Positions 1 through 8,043 of a stretch of DNA of 30,765 nucleotides are shown piece by piece. The position numbers were made by a program, and so were the translations under genes. Position 1 is the stretch's first letter. Every line of letters starts with the position of its first letter. Source of the DNA: a virus; the IMG/VR virus record IMGVR_UViG_3300047300_000198, positions 1 through 30,765 of that record; one strand, written 5' to 3'. Under the pieces are notes generated by a model. It was not told the DNA's origin. It did not search any database and was given only the letters and a program-made list of their open reading frames with translations.

Positions 1-261
1 GATTAAGAGCATTAACATAACTATTGATGGAACTAACATATGAGTGATAAGATAATTAGCACTAAGTACAGTGATCAAACGCTTGGCACTTACGTAGACT
101 TTATAGCAGCAGGTAGTGATAGTGTTTCTCAGATTCAAGCTATCACAGGATTAAAGCGTGATGACATTCGAAAGATAGACATGCCTACCATTGACAAGAT
201 AGTGAGTGCTTATGCTAATGGCTTAAAGAATGACGAGAAGATATTTAAGCAGTTCATTGAG
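1..261. repeat. Terminal repeat, left copy (genome ends overlap)
   Basis: Bases 1-261 align without gaps to 30505-30765. Positions 76-261 are identical. Positions 1-75 differ at 13 sites, all synonymous in the two genes they cover. This marks the window as a circular or terminally redundant phage genome with a unit length of about 30504 bp, closed from two slightly different population variants. Confidence 0.93.
2..43 (+). CDS. 3' end of the TerS-like gene (partial, left copy)
   Basis: The frame reads IKSINITIDGTNI and then TGA at 41-43. The same 13 residues end the TerS-like protein at 30137-30547, but here with five synonymous codon changes. It is the tail of that gene seen at the other contig end. 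The stop overlaps the next start as ATGA (40-43). Confidence 0.85.
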   Translation: MKSINITIDGTNI

Positions 262-624
262 ATAGATGGGGTGAAGTTCGGCTTTCATCCTAACCTTAAA
301 GCTATGACGTTTGGTGAGTGGCTTGACCTTACTGAATTCAGTAAGAACTTCCCACAACAGCTACCTGAACTAATGTGTATTCTCTATAGACCGGTAACAG
401 CTGAGATAAACTTGCAGTATAAAATAGAGGAGTATAACAGTGATGTGCATCTTAAGTACGTGCCTCAAATGAGGAAGATGAATCTTGCCAATGTGAATGC
501 TGCGCTGCTTTTTTTTTCGACACTCAGAAGAGATTTAGTGAGCAATACACCCGAATATTTAGAGCAGGAGCTGGAGAAGCTGAAGAGGGAGATCAGTCAG
601 TTAGCCGAAGAGGTGAAACATTAG
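40..624 (+). CDS. Tail assembly chaperone (unshifted, gpG-like form)
   Basis: The 194-aa product is probably the short form of the tail assembly chaperone that coats the tape measure protein before tail tube polymerisation. Its N-terminal half (FGFHPNLKAMTFGEWLDL) resembles chaperone-like proteins of Bacteroidota phages. Its C-terminus, from about residue 170, is a charged coiled coil (YLEQELEKLKREISQLAEE). A run of nine T at 509-517 (codons for LLFF) lies 36 codons before the TAG stop, and the -1 frame stays open from there to 779. This matches the lambda G/GT layout, where most ribosomes make G and a few make GT. The position, directly after TerS and upstream of the tail genes, fits. The start overlaps the TerS stop as ATGA. 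Family assignment is from resemblance and layout, not from a search. Confidence 0.65.
   Translation: MSDKIISTKYSDQTLGTYVDFIAAGSDSVSQIQAITGLKRDDIRKIDMPTIDKIVSAYANGLKNDEKIFKQFIEIDGVKFGFHPNLKAMTFGEWLDLTEFSKNFPQQLPELMCILYRPVTAEINLQYKIEEYNSDVHLKYVPQMRKMNLANVNAALLFFSTLRRDLVSNTPEYLEQELEKLKREISQLAEEVKH
509..517 (+). promoter_or_regulatory. T9 slippery sequence for -1 frameshifting
   Basis: Nine consecutive T (frame 0: C TTT TTT TTT CG split as ctt ttt ttt tcg) form a T_TTT_TTT slippery site at the point where the -1 frame becomes a plausible protein. Either ribosomal -1 slippage or transcriptional slippage would produce the fused chaperone. Confidence 0.65.
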
Positions 625-779
625 CAAGCGTTTACCAATGGTGGCACGTGATAGAAGAGATGGCTGAGAGAGATGTAACTAAATTTGATGCTATCACTAA
701 TACAAGAGCTTCAACCATATTCACCCATCTGACCTACGCAATGGATTACACTAACTCACTTCAACAAAAGCTTACTTAA
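516..779 (+). CDS. -1 frame extension of the chaperone (gpGT-like tail)
   Basis: After a -1 slip at the T9 run the frame reads FDTQKRFSEQYTRIFRAG, then a Gly/Glu-rich linker, then a helical domain containing ASVYQWWHVIEEMAERDVTK and FDAITNTRASTIFTHLTYAM, ending TAA at 777-779. The predicted fusion from base 40 is 246 aa. The segment 625-794 otherwise contains no gene start. A W-rich domain with a DVTKFDAIT-like motif is what one expects of the T part that recruits the tape measure protein. The extension has no credible start of its own, which argues for frameshift expression. A sequencing error in the homopolymer could instead be hiding one continuous gene. Confidence 0.65.
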   Translation, partial: FDTQKRFSEQYTRIFRAGAGEAEEGDQSVSRRGETLASVYQWWHVIEEMAERDVTKFDAITNTRASTIFTHLTYAMDYTNSLQQKLT

Positions 780-791
780 TTTCCACTAATA
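780..791 (+). promoter_or_regulatory. Intergenic motif TTTCCACTAATA (copy 1)
   Basis: The motif lies between the stop of the chaperone extension and the start of the fibre gene. The same 12 bases occur at 10977-10988 before the scaffold gene, and a shorter form is at 24105-24113. Its function is unknown: it could be a late promoter element or a translation leader. Confidence 0.4.
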
Positions 792-794
792 GAT

Positions 795-2756
795 ATGAGC
801 ACAATTAACTACACATACAACGTAATAGTAGATAGGTTTAGACAATTCGCAGCAGGACACTTTCAGCTGCGTAGGTTTACACATGGTGAGATTAGCCAAG
901 CTGATTTAGAGAAAGAAGCAGAGTGGCCTTGGCTGCACGTTAAGCCTCGCGCTATCAATTACTCGCCAGGTACGAGAAGCTTCAGCTTTGAGATATTCAT
1001 CTCTGACCTTCCTCGCGACAAAGAAGATAAGACAGGCTATCAGGCAGAATCAATTACTGACTGCTCGCTAATCTTCCAAGACTTAATCAATGAGATTTAC
1101 TTGGGTAATATGTTTGGCTCGGATGTAGTGCTTACTCGCCCTGTTAATGCTGAGCCATTCGTAGAACAGTACACTCACACGCTAACAGGGGTAACAGGAA
1201 CAATAGAGCTGAATTTAGATTACGATTGGAGCGCATGTAGCATTCCTGCAAGCTGGAACTATAATACTCCAACAGATAGCGGTACTGATGGATGGGGAGC
1301 ACTTCAGTTTATTGAGAGCTTAGATCAGAATGGTGTATTCGTTAGCCTACTTAATGACGTAGAAGCACCGGGTAATTCTTACTACTATGGCACTAACGCA
1401 AGCGGAGTGAAAGGATGGTATGCAATAGTGGATAATGTAGGGCTTACCTGCGAGACTCTACCTGATTGCGCTACTATCATTTCTATAGTAGATGACATCG
1501 CAGCGCTTCAAACTGATAAAGTAGATAAGGTAGCAGGCAAGGGGCTATCTACTGAAGATTATACAACGGCAGAGAAGAGCAAGCTCGCAGGTATTGAGCC
1601 AGGAGCTGAGGTGAATGTTAATGCTGATTGGAATGCAGTAAGTGGGGATGCTCAGATTCTTAACAAGCCTACCATTCCATCTATCGCAGGGTTAGTTCCT
1701 GAGACTCGCACGATTACAATCAACGGAACAACGCAAGACTTGTCAGCAGATAGAACATTCACAATTGCAACTAACCCTGGAACTGTTACAAGCGTAGCAG
1801 CGCTAACGTTAGGCACAACGGGAACAGATTTAAGTAGCACCGTTGCAAATGGAACAAGCACTCCTGTAATAACGCTAAATGTACCTACTGCTTCAGCAAC
1901 GAATAGAGGTGCTTTGAGTTCGGCAGATTGGTCTACATTTAATGCTAAAGAAAATTCAGCCAACAAGCAGAATTCGTTAGCAACTGACGGCACAGGGGTT
2001 AAATTTCCAACGGTAGATGCTGTAAACAACTTATCAATAATAGATAAGTATAAAAGAGGTATTCAATATTTTACAGATTTAGAAGGTCGAGGAAGTACAG
2101 TTCCAAATTTCACTCAATTAATTTCAGGAACAGGAGCGACAACTGAACGTGTTGTAGTAACTGTTCCAAACGCTTCTACAAATCAAATAGGATTTTGTCA
2201 ATATCAAACAGGTACAACAGCTACAGGTTATGCAGTTCATTTTAATGAGCCAAACGTTGGAACACAATTTTTCTTCGGTGGTGGTGCGTGGGTATTTGAA
2301 ACATATGTTTGCGTAGAAACACTTTCTACATCTTTGGAACGATTTAGATTTATTGCAGGTTTTGGAAGTGCGGCAACAAATGGAGCTGAAGGTAACGGAG
2401 CATTTTTTACATACGATGAAGGTGCAACACAGAACGGAACTGCCGCTACTCCTAATTGGCAAACTCAAACTTGTGTAGGTAGTGTTCGTACACTTACCAC
2501 AACTTCAGTAGCAGTAACAGCAGGTGCGTGGGTTAAATTAAGAATTGAAGTTAATGCGGCAGGGACACAAGTATTGTTTTATATTAATGGAACGTTAGTA
2601 GCTACTCACACAACTAACATTCCTACTTGGGTAAGTGCTGCTAATCCGAGAGGATTTAACGTGAAGCAATCTATTGCTAAAACAATAGGCACAACAAATA
2701 GAAGTGTATTTTGCGATTATTTGGGATACGAAAACAGATTAACAACTGCACGATGA
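795..2756 (+). CDS. Tail fibre / receptor-binding protein with tail-completion-like N-terminus
   Basis: This is a 653-aa virion protein. Residues 1-150 (FAAGHFQLRRFTHGE, then RSFSFEIFISDL) resemble a tail-completion-type domain common in Bacteroidota phages. Residues 226-300 carry the fibre shaft motif KLAGIEPGAEVNVNADWN followed by SGDAQILNKP, and 365-413 carry a second shaft-like segment (RGALSSADWSTFNAKENSAN). Residues about 423-653 look like a beta-sandwich of the concanavalin/laminin-G kind (WVKLRIEVNAAGTQVLFYIN), likely the host-binding tip. The tip-coding part, from about base 2040, avoids AGC serine codons that are common in the first half, which suggests module exchange. The TGA overlaps the next start as ATGA. 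Confidence 0.7.
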   Translation: MSTINYTYNVIVDRFRQFAAGHFQLRRFTHGEISQADLEKEAEWPWLHVKPRAINYSPGTRSFSFEIFISDLPRDKEDKTGYQAESITDCSLIFQDLINEIYLGNMFGSDVVLTRPVNAEPFVEQYTHTLTGVTGTIELNLDYDWSACSIPASWNYNTPTDSGTDGWGALQFIESLDQNGVFVSLLNDVEAPGNSYYYGTNASGVKGWYAIVDNVGLTCETLPDCATIISIVDDIAALQTDKVDKVAGKGLSTEDYTTAEKSKLAGIEPGAEVNVNADWNAVSGDAQILNKPTIPSIAGLVPETRTITINGTTQDLSADRTFTIATNPGTVTSVAALTLGTTGTDLSSTVANGTSTPVITLNVPTASATNRGALSSADWSTFNAKENSANKQNSLATDGTGVKFPTVDAVNNLSIIDKYKRGIQYFTDLEGRGSTVPNFTQLISGTGATTERVVVTVPNASTNQIGFCQYQTGTTATGYAVHFNEPNVGTQFFFGGGAWVFETYVCVETLSTSLERFRFIAGFGSAATNGAEGNGAFFTYDEGATQNGTAATPNWQTQTCVGSVRTLTTTSVAVTAGAWVKLRIEVNAAGTQVLFYINGTLVATHTTNIPTWVSAANPRGFNVKQSIAKTIGTTNRSVFCDYLGYENRLTTAR

Positions 2757-2875
2757 TACTAACTAAATACAGAATGATTACCGAGAATGGTTACATCGAA
2801 ACGTTGAACGAAGCTGAAGCTATTGAGTGGGGAAATTACGAAGTAGTAACAGAAGAGATTCCTAAAGAAGCATGA
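2753..2875 (+). CDS. Small protein, 40 aa, unknown function
   Basis: The ORF MILTKYRMITENGYIETLNE (first 20 residues) fills the gap between the fibre and the gp10-like gene, with ATGA overlaps at both ends (2753-2756 and 2872-2875). This is the coupling pattern used throughout the genome and is the main support for it. The product is acidic at its C-terminus (VVTEEIPKEA). No function is assigned. Confidence 0.6.
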   Translation: MILTKYRMITENGYIETLNEAEAIEWGNYEVVTEEIPKEA

Positions 2876-3495
2876 GCATCTTAGCTGAGCTATTCGAACA
2901 GGGAGCGCTATACGATGTGCTCTTAGATTTCGGTGAGACCGTTACTGATCGCGCACGCTCTAACATTCGCATCCAGCAGACACGATACGGAAAGAAGCGT
3001 AAGGCTAACACTACAGGAACGCTCGCAGCTTCACTCTACTATGACGTAGATGTAACAGGCACTACTCCCTCCATTAGCTTTAACTCATCTGCTGACTATG
3101 GCAAGTGGGTGGAGTATGGTAGGCAAGGTAAGGAGAGTAACTACCCAGGTATAGATAAGCGCTTCGCAGCAAGTGCAGCCAAGCCTCCTGTTCCTGCGAT
3201 ACTAACGTGGATGAATCTTAAGAAGATTAAGCTGCGCGCTATGGGAGATACCGGTAAGATGACGAAGTTCGCTAAATCATCAGTTAACAAAGATGAAAAG
3301 AAGCGTTTAGCTGTAGCTACTGCTATGGCTAAGAGCATCGAAAAGAAAGGTATTGCTCCACTATACTATTGGAGAGATGCATATTTAGAAACACTACCTG
3401 AATACGCTCAACAGCTCAACGCAGCAATGGGTGAGGCTGTGAATATTTATATCTTAAATCAGACACGAAAATTAACTAATATTAAACCATCTTAA
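2872..3495 (+). CDS. HK97-gp10-like head-tail / tail completion protein
   Basis: The 207-aa product has features of the HK97 gp10 family, which joins head and tail during siphovirus assembly: an N-terminal helix ending in ETVTDRARSNI, a central TLAASLYYDV strand, the motif ADYGKWVEYG, a PPVPAILTWM segment, and a C-terminal KGIAPLYYWRDA block. It has a basic insertion (KKIKLRAMGDTGKMTKFAKS) between the last two blocks. It starts in an ATGA overlap with the 40-aa gene and lies two bases before the next gene. Confidence 0.65.
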   Translation: MSILAELFEQGALYDVLLDFGETVTDRARSNIRIQQTRYGKKRKANTTGTLAASLYYDVDVTGTTPSISFNSSADYGKWVEYGRQGKESNYPGIDKRFAASAAKPPVPAILTWMNLKKIKLRAMGDTGKMTKFAKSSVNKDEKKRLAVATAMAKSIEKKGIAPLYYWRDAYLETLPEYAQQLNAAMGEAVNIYILNQTRKLTNIKPS

Positions 3496-3497
3496 TA

Positions 3498-4781
3498 ATG
3501 GCAATTACAATACATCAGCAGCCATATCAATACACAGCACTGAAGCAAAAGCTTATAGTGGTAGCTACATCTTCTAACATAGGACAGCCTGGCTTTCGCT
3601 ATGTGGTAGAGGTGAGCGTTAATGGTGGCACTATCAATACTTTTTACGTGCAGCCTAACATCAATGGCGCTTTAGTATTTGACTTATACCCTGTAGTCTA
3701 TTCTAAGATGGATTTAAGCGTGAGCACTACTGATGTAGCAAATAGCTTATTTGGTAGCTATACAGTGCAACAAAGCACATCTACTAAAAACATCATGTAT
3801 GTTGAAGCTAATATCTATGAAGGCTATGAAGTGTTAGGTGTATTTGAGAAGCAAGCTACTGCCTATCCAATAAATGATATGAGCTTTATTAATGCAGCCT
3901 TTCAGATTAGTGATGGTTTTAACCCTAATCCATCTACTCACTTTGCATTAAGCTCAAGCACAAGCTACATCATGAGTGATTTAGTTAGAAGCACTTATGC
4001 CTTAGATGATGTACTAAATAAGTATTCTTTGGGTGCTAACACGATAGGCATAACAGCTTTTGCTGATGACTATGGAGTGTTAACTATCCCTGCTGATGAT
4101 GGAAGTAAATTAACAGGCAACGTAATTAATAGCGTGCAGATAATTCAGTTTAATGCAGCAGGCACACCAGTGCAGACTGACACATTAGCTTGCACCATTG
4201 GAGTAGGAAAGATTAATCACCTTCCACTACTACCTGCTAACATCGAAGATGCGTATGGCTTAGATGCGAATTGGCATCATTACATACTTAACTTCAGAAC
4301 ATCAGGAGGCTCAGCAGCCGCACGATCAATAGCAGTATTCAAGGCAGAAGATGAGTGCAGATTTGAGAAGATACGCTTAGGCTGGGCTAACAGCAGAGGT
4401 GGATGGGATTACTTCAATTTTACTAAACGTAGTGAGGAAAGTTACTCAGTGGAGCGCAAGCGCTACAGAAAAGTAGTGGGTAACTATGGCACAGCAGATA
4501 GTGGTGAGGCATTTGGATTTAATACGTACGATAGAGGTTTAACTGAGCGCACTCCATTCGTAGAAAAGATGCTTAGAGTTAGAACGGACTTCTTAACAGA
4601 GGGCCAATTTGAATACTTAAAGAATCTGATTTATAGTGAATCAGTTTATATTATCGGAGCAGATGGCTCAGCTACACCTGTAGTAATTGACAGCAATAAC
4701 TATACAGCCATTAAGAGCAAGTCTTACATTAAGAATGATTTAGAATTGATGTTGAAATTCAGTAACGATTACACAGCCTAA
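3498..4781 (+). CDS. Tail protein, 427 aa (probable distal tail / baseplate component)
   Basis: This resembles virion proteins of Bacteroidota phages with a beta-rich N-terminal half and the block LGWANSRGGWDYFNFTKRSE near residues 295-315, followed by ERTPFVEKMLRVRTDFLTEG and a stretch for an edge domain. It lies directly upstream of a 1022-aa tail protein, with TAATG overlap at 4779-4783. The pair sits upstream of the tape measure gene rather than after it, which is unusual. The exact role, distal tail protein or hub partner, is inferred from position only. Confidence 0.55.
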   Translation: MAITIHQQPYQYTALKQKLIVVATSSNIGQPGFRYVVEVSVNGGTINTFYVQPNINGALVFDLYPVVYSKMDLSVSTTDVANSLFGSYTVQQSTSTKNIMYVEANIYEGYEVLGVFEKQATAYPINDMSFINAAFQISDGFNPNPSTHFALSSSTSYIMSDLVRSTYALDDVLNKYSLGANTIGITAFADDYGVLTIPADDGSKLTGNVINSVQIIQFNAAGTPVQTDTLACTIGVGKINHLPLLPANIEDAYGLDANWHHYILNFRTSGGSAAARSIAVFKAEDECRFEKIRLGWANSRGGWDYFNFTKRSEESYSVERKRYRKVVGNYGTADSGEAFGFNTYDRGLTERTPFVEKMLRVRTDFLTEGQFEYLKNLIYSESVYIIGADGSATPVVIDSNNYTAIKSKSYIKNDLELMLKFSNDYTA

Positions 4782-7700
4782 TGAGAGCAGAAGTAATATT
4801 GACAGTAACGGCTTCTAATGGAGCAGCTGTAGTAGTAGACCTTTACGAGAATGAGAGCATCAGTTACTCATCTAACTTCAACAGCGTTTCTGAGTTCACT
4901 ACCAGGGGCGCTTTCTCGCGTGAGTTCAGAATACCTGCAACGCAGAATAACGTAGATTTCTTCGGGCAGCAGTACAGCCCAAGCTTACTCAATAGTGATA
5001 GCACTCAGATTAATGTACTTCGAAAGATAGATGCTACCTTAAGCGTTAATACTTTACCCATTGCTGAAGGGCACATTCAATTTAAGCAGGTAGTAACTCA
5101 TCAGGATAAGGTGCATGAATTTGTCATAGCGTTCTTTGGAGAGACGGTAGACTTAGCGCGAAGCATTGGAGATAAGCTGATAAGTGAGTTAGACTACACA
5201 GATTTAGCTCATGAGAATAGCTATGAAAATATAAATCTTATTAATGATGGCTCACTCTTAGACAGCGCTATCTGTTATACGCTAACTGACAAGGGGCAGA
5301 ATTGGAGCGAAGATACAGCCATAGGTAGCAGAAGAATCTTTAGCTCAGTTAATCCTATCTATACATCAGAGTTAACTTTAGCAGTTCAGGCTAAATGGCT
5401 TCTCAATAAGATTATAACAGAGGCAGGATTTACGTATAGCGGAGATACGCTGAATGCAGAGCTTGAAAGAATGTATATTCCATACATCACTAATCCTCTT
5501 ACACTTGGCCCATTAAACAACGATGAAGCTAAATTCTTAGCAGCATTTGCAGGAGGCTCTACATCAGTCACTATTGATGGAACAGCTCCTAATGGTCAAA
5601 CTAAAAAACAGCTTACCGGTTGGACAGAGGCATCCGATCCATCTAATAGCTTTGCTTCTAACGTATACACTTCACAAGGTAACTTTAATGCAACTTTTTA
5701 TATTAATGCTAATTTTACTGTGCCTGGTGCTGTAGCATTTGCACAGAATGCTTATGACTTTGTATTAGGTGTTACAAGAGGAGGGATAGAAACACTTTAT
5801 CCAATGGGTGGAGGTAGTGCTATTTCAGATACTGTTATAGAATATGACTTTACAACAGGACAATATATTCAATCTCCTGTTGATCCTGTAGTTTATGCTA
5901 CCTATACTTTAGATATGCAAGTAGGTGATGAGATACGTTATTACGTTTATGCTCATGCAGGTAGCGCACAGACTATTGTATTTGGGTTTAACTGTAGTAT
6001 TGGTATTTCATTCGTAACAGGAGAGCTACAAGCACAGCCTGTAAGCTTTATTAAGAATGCTCCTGAACTTAAGCAGGTAGATTACTTGCGCGATATTCTG
6101 AAGATGTTTAACGCTGTCTTAGTGCCTAACCCAAACATGCCTAACGCTGTTGAGATTATTCCAATGGTAGAGTATTTGGGTAGTGGAGATGATTACGATT
6201 GGACAGGAAAATTAGACACATCTAAAGACATCACATTAACACCAGCTTCAGACATTAGGAAGCGAGTGTTGAGGTGGAGCTATAAAGAGCAGGGAGATTA
6301 TTTTAATGCTAAGTATAAGAGTGGTGCTCAGAGAGTCTATGGTGAGCTTCGCTTAACCGATGCAGGAAATGACTTTAGCACAAGTGATTATACAGTAGAA
6401 TTAAACTTCGGAGCTTCGCCATGCGATTTGATTCCAAATACTACGTATATCATCCCTAAATACTTTAACGAAACAGGCGAGTTTATGTCTCCTGGGCCTC
6501 GCATTCTTTATAGAAGAGATTATGCAGAGAGTGCTGTAGTGATGGTATACGATGAGGTAGCAGAAGATGCGAGCTTTACAGTTATCCCATTGCTATCTCA
6601 TTACCAATCTATTCCAACTGAGATAGGAACAAATGACTTGAACTTCGGCCAAGAGATTCCTCCGCACCCTATTGAGGCTATGCCATTACATACACTGTTT
6701 GATAGATATTGGAGAGAGTATATCGCAGAGCTTTACGATGACGAGCAGAAGATAATGGAGGCTTACTTTCAATTAGATGTAACTGATGTATTTAACTTGA
6801 AATTTAACGATAAGATTTGGGTTAAGGATTCTTGGTGGAGAGTGATAGAGCTAACTGATTACATCGTAGCGGAAGAGCAGGTGACTAAATGCAAGCTCAT
6901 GCGCTTGTTAGATATAGGTGCGCTTTGTCAGTATACACCATCTACCATTAACGTAAGTACAGGAGCTGTTGAATTCTTAGATTATGATGGCAATACAAGT
7001 TATGGATCACAGGAATGCTGCGAGTATTATGGCTATACTTGGACAACTGATAAAGGCCGCTGCTTTGCATCTACAGGAACTAATGGAACAGGAGGCATCA
7101 TCAGCTCACCTAATAACATAGGAGGTAGCAATATCACTAATACAAGTGGCAATCAAAAGAGCGCTACAGGTATGGGTAACGTGAATAGAGCTTCTATTGA
7201 AAACAATAACGAGCGAATCTTAGTTAGTGGATTAGGCCATGGTATTTCACCTAACAATAACTACAGCCAAGCTTTAGGCTATCGCAACTTTATCAGGCCA
7301 AATCTTGAAGGCACTACTGTGATGGGTAAGTGGGCAGAAGCTGATGTGAGAGGGGTGCACTTTGGTGGCGGTACGTGGTATGATGGAACGAGTGACTTTG
7401 GAATTACGCTACCCGGTCGCAATCAGCATGGCTTTATCCAGCTCATGGGGTTAGGTGCGTTAAATACTAATCCAACTAATATAGATTTGTTTGTAGATGG
7501 AGTTAATGGTGGCACAATTAAGCTACCTACTGAATCCGTTTGGATGGTTAAGATATTCATATCAATTCTTGAATATAACTATGGCACTACTGACTATACT
7601 GGCAACGTAGCAAGCTTAGAATATAGTACCATGTTTTGGCGAGATAAAGTAACGCACTATACATCTACTCCTGATTTAGTGCATGACTTCCATAATGGAT

Positions 7701-7849
7701 GGGCATCGGGTAAATTTGACCTTTATACTCCTATCGTTAGCGGAGCAATAGCACCTTATATTACTTGTAAACTAACAGGCAAAACAGCTGTAATTAGCGC
7801 AACCTTTCAATATACACAAGTTAAATTCCAACGCACTCCAATTATATGA
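4781..7849 (+). CDS. Large tail tip / baseplate hub-like protein, 1022 aa
   Basis: The N-terminal region contains SNFNSVSEFTTRGAFSREFR followed by IPATQNNVDFFG, a pattern seen in large tail proteins of Bacteroidota phages. Residues 746-761 hold a compact four-Cys-type motif (ECCEYYGYTW, then GRC) that could bind metal or form disulphides. The rest is Gly/Asn/Thr-rich and beta-like, with FVDGVNGGTIKLPTESVWMV near residues 905-925, similar to phage tip domains that end in a peptidase-free fold. It is the largest gene in the window. It could be a tail spike with host-binding activity; no catalytic motif was recognised. Confidence 0.55.
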   Translation: MRAEVILTVTASNGAAVVVDLYENESISYSSNFNSVSEFTTRGAFSREFRIPATQNNVDFFGQQYSPSLLNSDSTQINVLRKIDATLSVNTLPIAEGHIQFKQVVTHQDKVHEFVIAFFGETVDLARSIGDKLISELDYTDLAHENSYENINLINDGSLLDSAICYTLTDKGQNWSEDTAIGSRRIFSSVNPIYTSELTLAVQAKWLLNKIITEAGFTYSGDTLNAELERMYIPYITNPLTLGPLNNDEAKFLAAFAGGSTSVTIDGTAPNGQTKKQLTGWTEASDPSNSFASNVYTSQGNFNATFYINANFTVPGAVAFAQNAYDFVLGVTRGGIETLYPMGGGSAISDTVIEYDFTTGQYIQSPVDPVVYATYTLDMQVGDEIRYYVYAHAGSAQTIVFGFNCSIGISFVTGELQAQPVSFIKNAPELKQVDYLRDILKMFNAVLVPNPNMPNAVEIIPMVEYLGSGDDYDWTGKLDTSKDITLTPASDIRKRVLRWSYKEQGDYFNAKYKSGAQRVYGELRLTDAGNDFSTSDYTVELNFGASPCDLIPNTTYIIPKYFNETGEFMSPGPRILYRRDYAESAVVMVYDEVAEDASFTVIPLLSHYQSIPTEIGTNDLNFGQEIPPHPIEAMPLHTLFDRYWREYIAELYDDEQKIMEAYFQLDVTDVFNLKFNDKIWVKDSWWRVIELTDYIVAEEQVTKCKLMRLLDIGALCQYTPSTINVSTGAVEFLDYDGNTSYGSQECCEYYGYTWTTDKGRCFASTGTNGTGGIISSPNNIGGSNITNTSGNQKSATGMGNVNRASIENNNERILVSGLGHGISPNNNYSQALGYRNFIRPNLEGTTVMGKWAEADVRGVHFGGGTWYDGTSDFGITLPGRNQHGFIQLMGLGALNTNPTNIDLFVDGVNGGTIKLPTESVWMVKIFISILEYNYGTTDYTGNVASLEYSTMFWRDKVTHYTSTPDLVHDFHNGWASGKFDLYTPIVSGAIAPYITCKLTGKTAVISATFQYTQVKFQRTPII

Positions 7850-8043
7850 CGAATCCACACGAAGATATACTCATTAGTATGACTCTGCTCCGAGCTGGAG
7901 CGCAAGGTAAGACTAAGACTTTTCAGCATGCAGTAGGTGCTCACAACGCAAGGCTGAAGGTATGGCAAATAAGGGCTATTAATTACACTATAGTTATAGG
8001 ATTAGTTAGCTTAATAGGATTAACAATTTATAGCATAGTATAA
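7846..8043 (+). CDS. Small membrane protein, 65 aa
   Basis: The product has a soluble, basic N-terminal part (about residues 1-43) and one hydrophobic C-terminal helix, INYTIVIGLVSLIGLTIYSI. It is tightly embedded: ATGA overlap with the upstream tail gene and TAATG overlap with the tape measure gene. Its position between tail genes suggests a small virion or assembly factor rather than a lysis protein, but the sequence gives no function. Confidence 0.6.
   Translation: MTNPHEDILISMTLLRAGAQGKTKTFQHAVGAHNARLKVWQIRAINYTIVIGLVSLIGLTIYSIV

Noticed and set aside
1652-2029. Antisense reading frame of 125 codons in the fibre shaft
   Set aside because: Composition mirrors the repeated shaft motifs on the + strand; no independent support.
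2124-2468. Antisense reading frame of 114 codons opposite the fibre tip
   Set aside because: Cys-rich, low-complexity shadow of the Ala/Thr/Gly-rich coding strand. No leader and no neighbour on the - strand.
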